Source of the DNA: Cloeon dipterum
Taxonomy: Eukaryota; Arthropoda; Insecta; Ephemeroptera; Baetidae
NCBI RefSeq assembly: GCF_949628265.1
Contig: NC_088790.1
Location: 3,104,545-3,168,544, forward strand
Reading direction: 5' to 3'
Length of the DNA stretch: 64,000 nt
Below the pieces are notes generated by a model. That model made no database searches. It saw only the letters and a program-made list of their open reading frames with translations, and was not told where the DNA came from. The position numbers were made by a program, and so were the translations under genes. Below, piece by piece: positions 1 through 13,190 of this stretch (its first letter is position 1; the number at the start of each line of letters is the position of its first letter).

Positions 1-262
1 GTCTCCTGAAATTTTTAGAAACCCGAAACGCCCCTCGAAAGTGGTCTCTTGGGCTTGTGTGTAAATTTCAAGGCAGCGTTTGGCTTCGTTCAAATTTTGA
101 TTTTCAAAAAACCCAAAATTTTGAATTTTAGCAAATATTTTGAGCGCCAAATCTCGCGTTCTAACTGTCAGAAATGCAGAAACTGCACACCGTTCGACTC
201 GGCTTGACTTTTCCTGGTCAGCTGAATAGTGTTAGGGGTGCTCACCCCTCATCCCCTATTCA
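1..262. repeat. Dispersed repeat fragments at the left edge
   Basis: Positions 20-45 read CCGAAACGCCCC followed by an AAAGTGGT-type tail, and nearly the same string recurs at 63303-63326. Positions about 145-262 (CAAATCTCGCGTTCTAA, then a TTCGACTCG motif, then GGTCAGCTGAA and AGGGGTG) match one arm of the inverted repeat at 6577-7034 in the same order. These are fragments of interspersed elements; no coding frame or transposase is visible. The family was recognised only by comparison inside this window. Confidence 0.55.
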
Positions 263-3200
263 TACCCATGTCGAATTGTGAATAATTTAAATGATAGGAA
301 TTTTCCTTTTATATCTGGAATTTTTAAGCGTAGTAATGCAGGGATGATGTTTTAAAACATTTTTTAACACGCGGTAAAACGCCTTACAATTAGCTAAACT
401 CGTCCCCAGTGCATTCTTTATTATTTTTCAATTCAGATATTTTGTGTCAACCCAGAAAATTCTCTCCATTTGCATCCTTTTCAAGTCGTGACTGCAAATT
501 AGCGCCTTGAAATTGACTCTTCAAATAACTCTGGCGAAGCACGCTAGAGTGCCTTGAAAGGCTGTTTTGCGCGAAAGGGGTTTCCCCGAGAAAGTGAATC
601 GTCACTGGCACACGTACATTACACGCATTTTCCTTGCATTCCCTTTCAAAACTACCCCCAGTTAGCACAGCATCGATTCGAAGAAACACGAAATAAAACG
701 CAGTTTCTGACGAAATTCACCCCCGCAACCCCAGAGAAAGTAGAGACCCCAAAAAGTGCCTCCTCGCGGTCGATGCCGCGAAATTCCTCCCATTTCCCCT
801 GCCGCCGTGTTGTGTGTGTGAGTCACCCCTTCCTACTCCTCTGCCTGCCGCGTGTGAGTCATCACCACGTGGTTCACTTGCTCGTCTGATAAAATATAAT
901 CGGTGGACGCCAGGTAGAAGGTCTGGTACTAACACTTTTACTGCTTGATGACCCGACACCGTCAATTCAGGAGTTTTAGGGAGATTACAAAAGCCTGACA
1001 ATTAAAACCATACTTGCTCCTGTCCGAAAGGGCAGATAAACATTTTTATTTTTTACCTTTTAAAATTGGGAAAAGGCTATACAAGAAAAAGAACATTGGC
1101 TCGACCCTTAGCCCCAGCGGGAAGAAAAAGGTCGGTGACAGGCACGGATAAAAAATCAGTACCGAATGCCTATTATTGTCCTTGAAAGTAGTAATTAGAA
1201 AGCATGATAAACCAGCCTTGGGAACGGATCCCATTGTCAGGTACCCTGAAAAAGGTCGGTCCCAAGTAAAATGCCAAACAAAGACCTGTCCGATAAGGGG
1301 TCGAGGTCAACTATCCGACAAACGGCCGATTTTTAATAAAAAATTAAACAATTTTTTTGCCAAATTTTGGCTTTTATAAAAAATTGGCCGAAATAAATTC
1401 GAAAAATGGTCCGATTTTGGAAAACCGCATTCCCCACCGAGAGGAATCGATTGGTGGGGAATATTTGGACTTTAAAAATGAATAACTCAGCTGCTATGTG
1501 TTGCACAGTAAAAAAAGTTTATTGGACTCGCTGTAAAATCCTACGTCTAATAGGCCCCTTTGTTTCCTCCGCCGACGACCCAAAATCTACACTATTTTTT
1601 AATTCACCTCTATGTGGTTGGATTCAGTTTTTGACTTTAAAATACGCCTCCCCGCGACTAAACGCTTCGATTTCTCGGGTTTTGCGTTGAAATTCGCAAC
1701 CTTTACATGGAAAGATACGGGACGGGTTAGGTTAGGCCGGATTTTTAAAATTTTTGGCTCATAGGATAACTTGGTACCCGTCCCCTGCCCTGTAAAGGGC
1801 GTCCCGAAACTCATACAAAATTTTCAGCTTTTCCTTTTTTGTGTGTAGAGAAATATCTGTAAAATATTTTCAGTTCAAATCTCAAATTTAGGAAACTTAA
1901 CGGACGAAAGAGCCGTTAGGTTTGGTGGAAAATATTGAAAATATATTAGGGCTACCAGTTTAGCTTTATAATTCAGCTGCTATGTTGACTATAGACCAAA
2001 AACATTTTCAAATTAATGTTTAATGAATATTTTCTTCTACCCAATATCCCGGAAAAGCCGATTCGATCTTAATACCAGTATAAAAAAATCAAAATCAACT
2101 TTAATTTTTCGACAAAAAACCAATTCACGGAAATAAAAATTCTATTAGCTTCGGAGACAGTTGTGCAGCGGGTGAGTGTTGCCTTCCTATTTTTATTATT
2201 GCCCGAGGCTCATTAACGATTTTGCCTGTGGCGCGCACGCTTTTTACATTTTCCCTGATCGCACTTTTTATCTGTTTACATTCTGCTAAGCGCTAATTGC
2301 CAGCCGGAAAGCGAAATAATGGACTCCGACTTTCGGTCCGTCCAAGGGGAAAATTAATTAGTGCAGATTAGATGACCGATAAAAAGTAAACAGAGCGTAA
2401 TGGCTCGCACAATTGTTATACATATATTATTCTTGTGTGAAATTATTTGACATTTTGAACGACGTCACATGCCGCGCGGTCAAACCCCTAAAATAGACTT
2501 GCCGCATTTTAACAACAGTGCTGATATCCGAGAAAACTGGTCGAGTGACGTAAAATGTGGCTATTTTTAGAACGATTTATTCCTGTTTTGGATATTTTAA
2601 AGCTTATTATAATCACGCTATAATGAAACAGTGCTGCATACAGAACTAGATAAAAAATTATATACAAAAACAGCCATTCGTCGCAGTTTTTGTTTCTTTT
2701 TACATATTAAAAATTACAAATTGGAAGGTGAAACAACGACACTCTGTTAAGAACCCCCCGGGGAGTTTCCCAAAACTTGCAGTGCACTGGTTCTTTGCGG
2801 TTTTTACCAGTTTCGTGCGGTTTATTGCACTTAACTCAATTCAATTCGTTTTTACTTCTCCAAGTAAGTCAAAAAATATTTTACTAACACTTAAATATCA
2901 CATTGGGAGATAAAATGCATTTGTATAGTGTTAGCGAACAACCCGCTGAATAAAATAGTATCAAAATTTACCTCTATTAATATAAAGAAATCTGTAGAGC
3001 AGTTTTTTAACATTGAAACTTAATGTTAAACGGTATCTGAAAATCTGGGGTTCACTGCGTTTAGTATTTTCAAATTGTTTTTCGTAAATAGTTATTACAA
3101 TTTATTAAAAGGTAGAGTAGAAAAGGCACCATTCAATAGCCACAATTTTTTTTGCAAAAAACCGGGAGGTGGTTAAATAACCACACAAAACCGGATCTGC

Positions 3201-3327
3201 AAGAAAAACGAATTATTCTCAAGCGCAACCCTGCGAATGGTAGTAACCCCTGCGATTCGAGATTATAAAACATAAATCCTCTTTGGGTGCCTAAAATCTT
3301 TACATCTTTTCAATTGGTTTGTTTTTC

Positions 3328-3365
3328 TCTTTTGATCCCTGTCCGGGCGCGCACTGCACTGCGTC
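3328..3365 (-). repeat. GC-rich dispersed repeat motif, copy 1
   Basis: The segment reads CCCTGTCCGGGCGCGCACTG. Its reverse complement resembles 23535-23580 (CGCGCCCTTCTCGGTCCGAG, then GACAGGGATAAAAAG) and 8860-8900 (CGCGCCCTTCCCGGTCC, then GGACAGCGATAAAAAG). The three copies point to a short non-autonomous element or a fragment of a larger one. Confidence 0.5.
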
Positions 3366-5348
3366 TCGTGTTGCCAAATAAATGACGCATGCAGGTAGCG
3401 AGTTGGCAGCTAGGCAGTCTATCCGCAGCTAAATTATTGTTAACTTCGGTGATCTAACGAGATCGTAACATACATTTATTTCACTGATATCACATACACA
3501 AAAGAAGTGAAAAAAGCACATGTACAAAGCGAGCATGTCGCTGAAACGTCGGCAAATCAAAAGATAGTCGCGCTGGACAGACAATTTTGTTGAAAGAATT
3601 TCGTCATGCGAAACCCTGAAGGCAGCCGCGTGTTCTGAGAAAAATTGTCAATTTTGCATTGAGGTATCTTGCGTCATATACATTTTTTTGGTCATCTTCT
3701 TTACGCTATTGAATTCTGTGCAGAAGGGAGAAAATTAAACGTGCCTCAAGAATTTCAAGTCATTTAACGACCTTTTGAAATATTTTAATCTTAAGAATTC
3801 CCACCGATTTAAACGGTGACAGAACCTTTGGGATGAAGGTGGAGATGCCAGGGAATGGTGCATTTGGTTGTTTGGGTAACTCCTGCAGCTTGTAAAACTG
3901 CTCTTTTATTCTTAAATCGGCCTTTTTCTAAAGAAAAAAAGTCTTACTGGACGCTATTATCGAGAGAGGGGACCCTTAAAGTTTCTACCACTTTTTAAAC
4001 TGTGATAACAACCTGACTAGCTTGACTCAAGCATAAGTCTGCAAGTTCTATTTATTAAAAAAACGATATATTGCATTGATAACGTTTTAGTTGTACACGA
4101 TTTGTGTTGATTGAATTGGCGCCAAACAAGTAACTAATTTTTCAAAAACAAAAATCTAAGTGTAGACACCCTTAAACTACTTTGGCTATCTAGGGAAAGT
4201 TAAAAAGAGTCTATAGCGGTGTATACGGTTTTTGAAAATCTGTGCATTAGAATCTGAGATTTTGGAGCACAACATTTCTTGAAACTCTGAAAAAGCAAAC
4301 CAATTTTAGTAGTTTTTTATTTACAATAAAATTTAGAGCAAATTATTCTACAGATTTGACTCTTCCTACCTAATTGTGTGTGCTCTACAAGAGAAATGTG
4401 TATAAATTAAAAATTCCAATTCTTTCCTTTTCAGTCATAAAATGGTTTCCCTAATATAATGGACGCCGAATTTTACCGTTGCCTTCCAACCTTCCAGGGC
4501 TCCTTTGTAACACCTTTTGTAATCTTTCTGAATGCCGTATCGTCTCAACTGATCAAATATGGTGGATAGAAGCGTAATAAAGCACTCTTATTGGCCTAGC
4601 TCTTGTTAAACCCCTGTTCCAAGTTTCCCTGCTGCAATAAACGAATGGACGAATAATCCCGCGTGAAACTAACAATAAACACGGCTTATTATCTTTTCAA
4701 AGAAACCAAAGGCGCCATTTTCCTACGACACTGGCAGATTCTTTAATTTTTCGAATCGCTTACTGCCAATATAGTTTATAGTAGATTAATTCACATTTTT
4801 CTTTCTGGATGTATAGATGAAAACCTGTGCGCATCTAATTTTCTTTTTATTTGTATTTAAATTGGTCAAACAAAATTACTAAAAGTAGTTTAGTTGAAAA
4901 TATTTCTATCAATTCGCTTAATTAATCAAAACATAAAATATTCATTTCTCGTTTAAATCGGGAAATACATAGTAAAAATTAAGTATCAATCGATTGTCCA
5001 ACTAAGGTGCGCTGAGCTGAGGTAAAAATTCTGTGGATTTTCAGCATGGCAAAAATTGCCAACCAACCGATTTGTCTCGTCGAGAAGAATCTATTTTAAT
5101 ACAAAAAATCATCATGATTGATCAAAATTTGGAATTTTAATTCGATTTTTTCACAAAAGTTCACAAAGGCTCATGCAAAAAACCGCGGGTTAACCTTGTA
5201 CGAAAATTTGGAGCTTCACCCAAAAAAGGCGCATTAATTTTTAACCAGTTATCATAACGATTTTCACAGCAATAAGTCTTAGAAAATGATATAGCGACAC
5301 TGTCCTAAAGAGACACAATCAGCATTTGAAAAAAATGTTCTGTGATTT

Positions 5349-5440
5349 GTCGCTTGATTTCGATCCCTCTCGTCGGTGTGCGAATTTTGAGGGGAAATCC
5401 CCTTAATTGAGAAATAAATCGTGATCAGCAATTTCGGGAA
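5349..5440 (+). repeat. Dispersed repeat shared with 10401-10505
   Basis: Both segments start with CGCTTGATTTCGATCCC and continue through GTGTGCGAATTTTGAGG-like sequence and a short run that nearly repeats it in inverted form. A weaker relative lies at about 46110-46180 in a POMT1 intron. Function unknown; probably a degraded interspersed element. Confidence 0.45.
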
Positions 5441-5574
5441 ATTTCCAATTTGCAAAGAGTAAAAACTATTTTTTACAATTTATCAGTGCAGATTTCGACT
5501 TGAAATTAATTCACCACTATATAAATAAAAGTTTCCTCTTATGCCTAACGAATATAGTTTAAAAATATCCGCCG

Positions 5575-6010
5575 TGTGCATATATAATGTGACGTCACAA
5601 AATTTTCAGTTTTAAACACACCACTAAAGAAAGTCTAACTTTTATTTTTAAGATAAGACCGCACATGTGTAGTCACGTGTAAGCGCGGACGAGAGGCGAA
5701 ATGAAACAACAATTGCTATAATGTCATCATCATTGACCGTGGTGCTACATCGAGAAGGTTCCGTTCCTTCCTTGCCGGCGAACGAGCCTCCTGACGAAAG
5801 AAAGCACGTGATTTCGCAGCCGCTGCCTACTCTCTGCTTCAACTTTTGAAAACTGTGCAAAGCGCCAATTCCATATCTCGGTGTACCATGCAGGCCCTCG
5901 TCGCGCGCGGAGATAATCGAGACAAACAAATAATAATAAGTATGAGGCATCATGCTCGCGGCTCGCGGGTTATCGCTTCCTGTCATTAAAAATTATCAAA
6001 CCTCCGTCTC
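5575..6010. promoter_or_regulatory. Candidate regulatory island with CRE and E-boxes
   Basis: This 430-bp patch is GC-richer than its surroundings. It carries a TGACGTCAC CRE palindrome at about 5590, GTCACGTGT at about 5672, CACGTG at about 5805 and a CGCGCGCGG run near 5910. A 112-codon frame crosses it on the minus strand but has no recognisable domain and a composition like non-coding DNA, so I do not call a gene. A distal enhancer or a promoter of a non-coding transcript would fit; this is inference from motifs only. Confidence 0.3.
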
Positions 6011-6576
6011 GAGACTTTGTTTTCGCGAAAGCAGGTCACCCTCAAACTCGTGAACTCCAATATTATGCATATTTCAATGCTGGTCAGTTGTTATAGCAAA
6101 CACGGTGTCAACACAAAAGATTCGATCACTTTCCCAAAATAGGATATATATGTAAGCGGAATAAGAATGGAAAACTAAGCTGCCTGTTTGAAATGAATTA
6201 ATTTAATAACACTGAGAAAACATTCGATCCAAAATGCGGCACTTTATTCTATGGGACAGTCCCTATTATTTTTCTAGAATTTTAGCTGGGAAAATTTTCT
6301 CGGTTTAATTACAGCTCTCGATAGTTGCTGCAAATTTCTTCAAAGGAAACCAAGTCCTTCAACGGTCCCTTTCCGGTTTTTCACTCGGAAATGGAAATAT
6401 TTTAACCGCGGAACAGGATTTTCAATATATACCAAAAGATTTTTCCGGGGTTTTCTTTATTTCTCAAATAATAATAACTATATTCCCCGCAGAAAAAGCT
6501 GGCTATAAATTTCAGAGTATATAATTTTATTTTTAATTTTCGAGAAATTCAACCAACCTTTTTGATTTTTTGGGTT

Positions 6577-7034
6577 TTTTTTGCACCTCCAAATCTCGGG
6601 TTCTAAGCATCAGAATCGCAAAAACTACCCACTGTTAGACTCGTCTAGACCGCCCCTAACCAGCTGAAGTATTTACAGGTGCTTACCCCCATCCCCTTTT
6701 AATTATATTGCAACAATTTTTGTATTAAAAATTTTATCGTGCTTCCTCTGATTAAAATTATTCCAAAATCTTTAAAAATTACGACCCCTTCCCTTCTTTC
6801 AAACTAAAACAGATAACTATTTTTAAATTAAATGAAAATTAGTACCAAATTCCAGGGCTATAAAATGATTATTTTTTGAGGGGGTTGATTAAGTATATGT
6901 ATATCAACTTAGGGGTGGAGGGTACGCACCCCTAAACCCTTTAGCTGGTCAGAGGAGGTCGACGCGAGTCCAACAATGGGTGTTTTTTTGCAATTCTGAT
7001 TGTTACAACCCGAGATTTGGAGTTGCAAAAATAA
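6577..7034. repeat. Inverted-repeat (foldback/MITE-like) element
   Basis: The left arm at about 6577-6690 contains CTCCAAATCTCGGGTTCTAA, a TTAGACTCG motif, ACCAGCTGAAG and a GGTGCTTACCCCC tract. The right arm at about 6915-7034, read in reverse complement, has the same modules in the same order (CTCCAAATCTCGGGTTGTAA, TTGGACTCG, ACCAGCTAAAG, GGGGTGCGTACCC). Arms are roughly 110 bp and about 85 percent alike by eye, around a spacer of about 220 bp with no coding capacity. A half copy lies at 145-262, and related modules occur in the foldback element at 28773-31096. Confidence 0.65.
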
Positions 7035-8420
7035 CAAAATTTGAAGAAATCCTTTTTTTAATTTGCTATTTAATTTTTAATTTCTTTCAGATAGTGAAAT
7101 ATAGTATTTATTTATTAGCAAAACTAATTAATAATTTCTTACTAAAAATATTTCAATCCTTTGGCAAATATCCAGCTTTTTACTGATCTAATTTAAAAAA
7201 AATCGTGAGAAATCGAAAACAGTTAAAATAAAATACCCATCGATTTTCTGTACCTGTTTGGAAATTGCAATTTTTTGTCATGTTCTATATCAGTAACTGG
7301 ATTTTTTGGTTTATCCTGATTTTAGATTTTTCCCAGCTTCAATGAATGAAATTTTGTAAATAACAGTATATGGTCACATGGTTATTTTGTTTCCTATTTT
7401 TCCTTTCAGTCGCTAAACCAGGGCTTATAATCTTATATAATATTTTTCAAAAATTCTATTAGCATCCACCTTTTAACTTTTCCTTCACTCCTGACAATAA
7501 TACCTGTATCCTGGAAGCGCGCGCGATCTGTTTTTCTATAGGTTCTATTTTGGCGTTCACAAAAGGCATCAAAATGCCATAGCAAAAGCGAATTGTGACA
7601 AAGCAGGCTTTACAAAAGGCCTACTGCATCTTTATCAGACAGAGATTTTAGAAATTCGGCTGCAATTTGTATTTGTCAGTAGAAATAATGCACCCCCTCA
7701 GGGGACAACGGTCTGCTTTTTTTCTATATAAAATCCTACATAATATATGTAGAAATTTCCTGCTTTTAGGAGCTAAAATCCAACAGAACTGTGGCGGTGT
7801 ACAGCAACTAATTAATCACGTGTTTTTAATCAAAGAAAAAAAACTTATGCCTCTCTGTATTAAACAATTGTAAAATCACGATGTATTTCGAAATTTAGGA
7901 GTTCGTATATACAAAGGTGAAGGTGAAATAAACATATTAGAAACATCGATTAAAATAAAATTCCTAGAACCTCATCACCGCCTTCCCAAAAAAATATGTT
8001 TTCCCACAAATTTTGACTCTTTGGGTTCCAGTTTAGGGGCGAACAGAGCCATCCTTTTCTTATTTTATTTTTTAAAAAATATAAAAGCACATTGTGTTCG
8101 AATTTTGTAACAGTGAGAAGAAAAATTAGTGAGAAATATATATCCTGTTTTAAAAAATATTAATGATAGGATTTTGCCCCGACTTGAGCAGCTATATAAA
8201 TATTAGTTTAAACAGAGGAACGTTCCAATTGTCGGTTTTAACCTCTTGCGTGGCGAAAAAAGGATCACTTGTTAGAGGGTTTTGACATTTTGTTTCCCGT
8301 TCATCCCTTTGTTATGATATACCAAAGGGCAATAATTTTTCACTGACTTTTAGTGCTGAGAATTAATATAATATAAATATTATATGTTGTCCTCTTCAAC
8401 TGCTGGATAAATGAATGTTT
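7035..8420. other. Gene-free AT-rich stretch
   Basis: Long A/T runs, no splice-connected frames and no recognisable protein. The 68-codon frames near 6980-7190 and 7670-7870 are low complexity. I see nothing functional here. Confidence 0.6.
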
Positions 8421-8424
8421 TGAA

Positions 8425-8660
8425 ACAGTGGGGTGCTATTATTTCTGACGCTGGGCAGTAGGCCAATTTCTTGCTACCCCCGAGAGAGGGAGAGAATAAA
8501 GGAGCCCACGGCAAATCTCCACGTGTTTTTAAGACTCGCTCATCGCTCGCACAAACCAAAACAAGGTCGGTCTGAACATGCCCAGACTTGCGCTTCTCTG
8601 CTCCGCTCTCTCCCTCATCCTGCTCTCCCTATAAAATCGAGGCAAATAATATAAATCTCA
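8425..8660. promoter_or_regulatory. Regulatory island with p53-like site
   Basis: A GC-richer island with GA-rich tracts (GAGAGAGGGAGAGA at about 8482) and CACGTG at about 8520. A 20-bp site at 8574-8593, GAACATGCCCAGACTTGCGC, fits two abutting p53-type decamers (RRRCWWGYYY) with one mismatch. A very similar 20-mer lies in the next island at 10973-10992. TATAAA at about 8632 is possible but has no obvious transcript downstream. Regulatory function is inferred. Confidence 0.3.
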
Positions 8661-8855
8661 AGTAACAGAACTTTTGCCGTCTATGGAAATTCTGCAAGTT
8701 GGTTGCGTCATGCTGAATTTCTTATTATTTACACTGGAAATTGGGCCTGAATATTAATAAATAATTAAAGCTGTTTGTTTTTTTTAGATTTGGTTTATTT
8801 AAAATTTGTTTATTGCTGTGATTTTTTAATTATAATTTTGAGAAAATAAAATCCC

Positions 8856-8905
8856 AGTCCGCGCCCTTCCCGGTCCTTGGACAGCGATAAAAAGTGCAAA
8901 ATAAA
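8856..8905 (+). repeat. GC-rich dispersed repeat motif, copy 2
   Basis: CGCGCCCTTCCCGGTCC followed by TTGGACAGCGATAAAAAG, the same module as at 23535-23590 and in reverse at 3328-3365. Confidence 0.5.
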
Positions 8906-10850
8906 ATAATCATTTTGTTGCCTAATATTTAATCTAAGCCAAAATTAACCTATTTTTTAGAGAATTGGGTGCAGATATTAAAAAAATAATTTTAATTTCA
9001 CTAATTTACCAAAAAAAATCGAATAAATATTAATTGTTTACCTTTATACGAATTCACTTTTAAGAGCTAGTCAAAATAAAATATGAAACGATTTTAAACT
9101 TCAACCAATCAACACTAAACTTGTTATCAGCAGAGATTCAAGGGCGTTTCCCTGTTTAGAGCAAAATCGCAAGTACTCAATGCATTGTCTAATTTATCAC
9201 AACACTGATAACATTTGGCACAATATGAGATCATTGAATTTCAGCCAGGACAGCAGATGACATCATAATTAAATGGACTCTGATTTTAGGTTACTTTCTT
9301 CTATGGCGAATAAAATTAGAAAAATTAATATCGAGAATGTTTTTTGTGCAATTTGCTCATCACTTGATGCCCAGCATCTACTCGGACTGGCCCTCCAAAA
9401 GTGCAGCGATGAGCAAGAGATGAGGATAAAAAGAGGAGAACGAGCACGATAATATATATAGACCAAAAACGCCAAAAACTAATCGGCTGCAAACAATCAA
9501 GCCACTTTGAGCGAGCATTTTGAGTAAAAAAGCGTGACAACAATCAAGTACATATGAAGTAATAGACAGAAAATGTCTTTTTTGCCTTTTGTTCTTTTGT
9601 CCTTGTCGAGGGTTGACCTGTCAAGAGTTTTACCTGACTATATTGTTAGCAATAACATATTGTTAACCTCAGGTATGAAAAATGCAGAGGCACCTCTCTC
9701 GATGCGCCCCTTATTCAGCGGGGAGCTATACAGAGTTCTCAAACTCAATAGCCGTGCGCTGTTAATCCGCTCTCTCCTGCTTAATCCTTCTGGGAAGCCT
9801 ATAGCAATGGATGTACAGTTCTCGATGAAAACCATCAATAATATATTATGGTCCAGGTATGCTCCGCTGATGGTCATCGAGAGTCAGTGATAAAAGATTC
9901 TGTGTAGAGAGCAATTTTTAGAGGAAACGTTATTCAACATTCAACTCTTGAATTTTGCACGCATTTTAGTGTACCGTACAATAAAAACAGGTACACAGTG
10001 TACCTGTTTATTGTTGCATAGTTTATAGATTAAAAAAGATGAATAATAAAGCAAAAGGAAAACAATTGAAAATCAATTAATTACGATGGTATATATCTTT
10101 CATCGAATTGCCACAAAAGTTACAAACAATAATTTACCGCTGAAACTCGTTTAGTTTTTCGAGAAATGACGTTATGACAATTGTTTTTCAATAATAAAAA
10201 AAATACAAGAAAAAACATACACACGATGATTTAAAATCGTATGTTTTTAAATCGACTACTTGTTGCTTGTGGGTATATTATTAATAATTCCTTGAAAGCA
10301 ATTGTTATTGTATTTTAGTCAGTCAAATTGTTATTTTTAATTGCACCAAAAAGGCAGAGTTGAAATTAAAAATTGCCAAATTTCTCAAAAAATATCATTT
10401 GTTCGCTTGATTTCGATCCCCTTTTATCGAGATTTTTCCAACAGTGTGTGAATTTTGAGGAAAAATTCCCTAAAAAGTGAATTTTAACAGCGAGGAGCTT
10501 GATTAGCATGAAAAAACTTTATAAATTATCCAAGGTAAAAGCAGACAATTATTTTTGAAAATAGTCAGTGTGTCATCCTTGTTTTTAGTAAAAAGTAACA
10601 AAGTTTTTAATTTGTGTTTGTTAAGGCCATTTTCACTTTCAAATAATTTTATCAAGTTTAGGAATTTCATTATCTCACATTTATCTAGCTGTTTTTATTT
10701 TTTGATGAGTCATAAATATGCAGTTAACAGCTATGCACATTCCACCAAAATGTTTTCATTCAATTTTATTTAGTCCCTATATCCGGTGTAGTAAATAGTA
10801 AAACTGGAAAAAAATCTGCCTTTTCAACGCGATTTAAAAATGAGAATATC
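8906..10850. other. Gene-free stretch
   Basis: AT-rich. A 105-codon plus-strand frame at 9573-9890 and a 79-codon minus-strand frame at 9638-9877 overlap in a less AT-rich patch, but neither has a domain, a clear start context or splice partners. At 9968-10010 there is a short inverted repeat around GTACACTGTGTACC-like sequence. The repeat copy at 10401-10505 is listed with 5349-5440. Confidence 0.5.
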
Positions 10851-10859
10851 CAAACAATA

Positions 10860-11205
10860 AGATCGTCTCATTCTCTCAGTTTATCTAATTGTAAGGTCGC
10901 AGCGCTCTCGCGTTAGGGAAAGCTCCGTTTCAACTTGCGCGTGGAGCTACTGATACTGAGTGAGACAGGTCCCAACATGTTCAGACTTGTGCGAAAGATT
11001 CCCCTCTCCACTGGCGAGCTGCTTTGAATGAAGGAAGGAGCAAGCCGCGCGAGCAGGGAGCACAAGAGCGAGAAGCCACTACTGAAGCAAGGCTGATATT
11101 ATAGCCGTTGCCGCCACTGTTCTTTTTCTTGCCAGCTGCGAGGGGCTTTAGGACTAGATGCGTTTCCCTTGAAACACAAAAGGCAAAAGGTGTGCGGGAA
11201 GAACC
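10860..11205. promoter_or_regulatory. GC-rich island, candidate enhancer or distal promoter
   Basis: About 340 bp of GC-rich sequence in AT-rich flanks, with GCGCTCTCGCG, AGCCGCGCGAGCAGGGAG and a p53-like 20-mer, CAACATGTTCAGACTTGTGC, at 10973-10992 (two mismatches to the consensus). The layout resembles the 8425-8660 island. No open frame passes through it, so a gene is unlikely. It could be a distal promoter of the bZIP gene 2.5 kb downstream; that is a guess from position. Confidence 0.3.
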
Positions 11206-13190
11206 CTCAAGGACGAATTTTGTTAGGGTGGCATCAATTTAAAATTAAGTTCGGGAAATTTATTTTCTATTTAGGCTGGGTACTCGATGGCTTTTTGAGT
11301 AAAATCAAATTAAATAATAGGTATTATTAAAACAGATCAACAAACCAGTAGTATTGCTATTTGATTTTAATTTTTTTATCAATCCAATAAATTAATTTCC
11401 TCGCACACTCCGTGACAATTTTTTGCTCCTATCCTAATATGGTCTGAAAAAAACGCATTTCTAATTTTTAAGCAGAGTTTTTGGGTTAAACTACACCAAA
11501 ATAATTCTAATAATAATTCGAAATAATCTAAGCCGTAATGCAATAATTCCATAATTTTTGGTTTCCCGTGTAAAAACAATAACCAAAAATATTCCTTACC
11601 AGAATAATATGTGATTATTTTTTTACATTACTTCTGCCATCGTCTTAAAATATAATTCGTACTGCAGAAAATGATATTTTTCTTATAGGAATTCCACAAA
11701 AAGGGCCGGCATTTGTTATTTTGAAGCCGATTATAGTTAAGTCGAACGTTGTAAGTCTTATGTGTAGGATCATCCCCTGATCGATCTCTCTAAACAAGTA
11801 AACAACCAATAATTTGAATTTGAATATCAAAGAAATGTGGGCAGAAAGCAATTTAATTTGTCATTTTAGGCTGACTTTAGCAAAGTCTAACGTAAAGTCT
11901 AACTTCAGCCACTCTGATCGAGCGGTCTCTCACAATCTCTCCCTATCCAGGTTCATATCGGTCCATGTGGACACAAAACTTCCCTGAGTTTATATTTGTT
12001 TACCTAGCGCATACATACTGCCACGTTGCCACTTTCATTGCAGTTTGTTTAGGTAGGTCTCAGCGTTCAACGTTGACACATAGTGTTAGAGGTCATGATC
12101 AAGGGCGTTGCTCGAATGAGCCCTTGCCGACTGTTGTAGCAGTTCAATATATTTATGGCTAACAAATTGTACAAAAATATAGGCAATAAAGTTTTTAACC
12201 ATTGACCATGTTTTCTTGAACAATTTTCACTAGAAAATAAATTTGAACAGCAATTATTGCGTAGTCCGAGGCATTGAAAACGAATGCCTTCGGAAAGGTG
12301 CGAATCACACCAGAAGCTGATACCAATGTAGTTCAATTTAGGTTCACCAGGGGCCAGGGTTGAAAGGAGATTAGGGTTATAAACAGCTGTGTTCATGCCT
12401 GGTTCATGCTACAATAATAATAACATGGTTTTCGGCTTCGGAGTGAAAAATCGATTTGATATGATTTTTAAACCGATCAAAACTGCTTTTCAGCAAAAAT
12501 AATAAAAATTATTCAACTATCCAACCTGCAAGAACGCTTGTTGGACATGCCTGAAGGTCAATTTACTCTACTAACGCGCAAGTACAATGTTGGACGGTTT
12601 GGGGGCTAGAAAGGGCAAATTTTGCTCAAAATCAAGGGGTGCGGGGCCCAATTTCTGGCCAAGAACTCGAGAAAGCTGGGAAAATTCATATTGTTTTGCT
12701 AAGTTTGGTGATTTCCTTTGATGCTTAATGAATTTCTAAATTATTTTAAATAAAAGCAGAACGTTTTTTGAATGCACCATCCCTGCACCCCCCGCGACTG
12801 TTAAAATAGGCTGAACCAAAAACAATATTATATCGTGAGGCCATTACACAGTCTCCGACAAGCAATTTTAATTCCAGATCGATCAATTTTTTATTTCATC
12901 TTCTGCGCTGCATTTTCAATCACTACGAACCTAATTCCAATTAAATATACCCTCTAATATAATTTTCCAGCCATAGAAGAGAGAAAATTGGAACAAATAA
13001 TGCATTTGAGAAAGTCTTAGACCGAGCAAAACCAGAGGAAATCACGTCATTTTGATTATTTTATCATTTGTATGCCATACATAAATACGCACATACACAC
13101 ATTCCGATCACATTGTTTGATAATTTGAGGCGGCATGCAGAGGGTACACAAATGACCTCCAAGGGGTAGGCGGGAGAACGAGGAAAAGAT
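11206..13190. other. Upstream flank of the bZIP gene, no gene seen
   Basis: AT-rich with a few mixed patches (11880-12130, 12540-12680). Frames of 65-109 codons here lack domains and splice context. I see no tRNA-like cloverleaf and no transposase. Confidence 0.5.

Larger units (their letters stand above)
263..5570. other. Gene-free AT-rich stretch
   Basis: No open frame here shows codon structure, splice logic or a familiar domain; the short ORFs are chance frames in AT-rich DNA. Visible features are a TGACGTCA-type CRE palindrome near 2460, a copy of a GC-rich dispersed motif at about 3328-3365 (reverse complement of the one at 23535-23580), a divergent repeat arm at about 4215-4275 (CTGAGATTTTGGAGC), and a repeat at 5349-5440 shared with 10401-10505. 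Confidence 0.6.

Noticed and set aside
554-1001. Overlapping 111- and 94-codon ORFs near the left edge
   Set aside because: No recognisable protein; the two strands are open together and contain repeat-like sequence.
5648-5986. 112-codon minus-strand ORF
   Set aside because: No domain, no splice partners and a composition matching a GC-rich regulatory patch; treated as non-coding.
9573-9890. 105-codon plus-strand ORF with a 79-codon ORF opposite
   Set aside because: Both strands are open over the same 240 nt, which fits chance in a stop-poor patch; no homology recognised.
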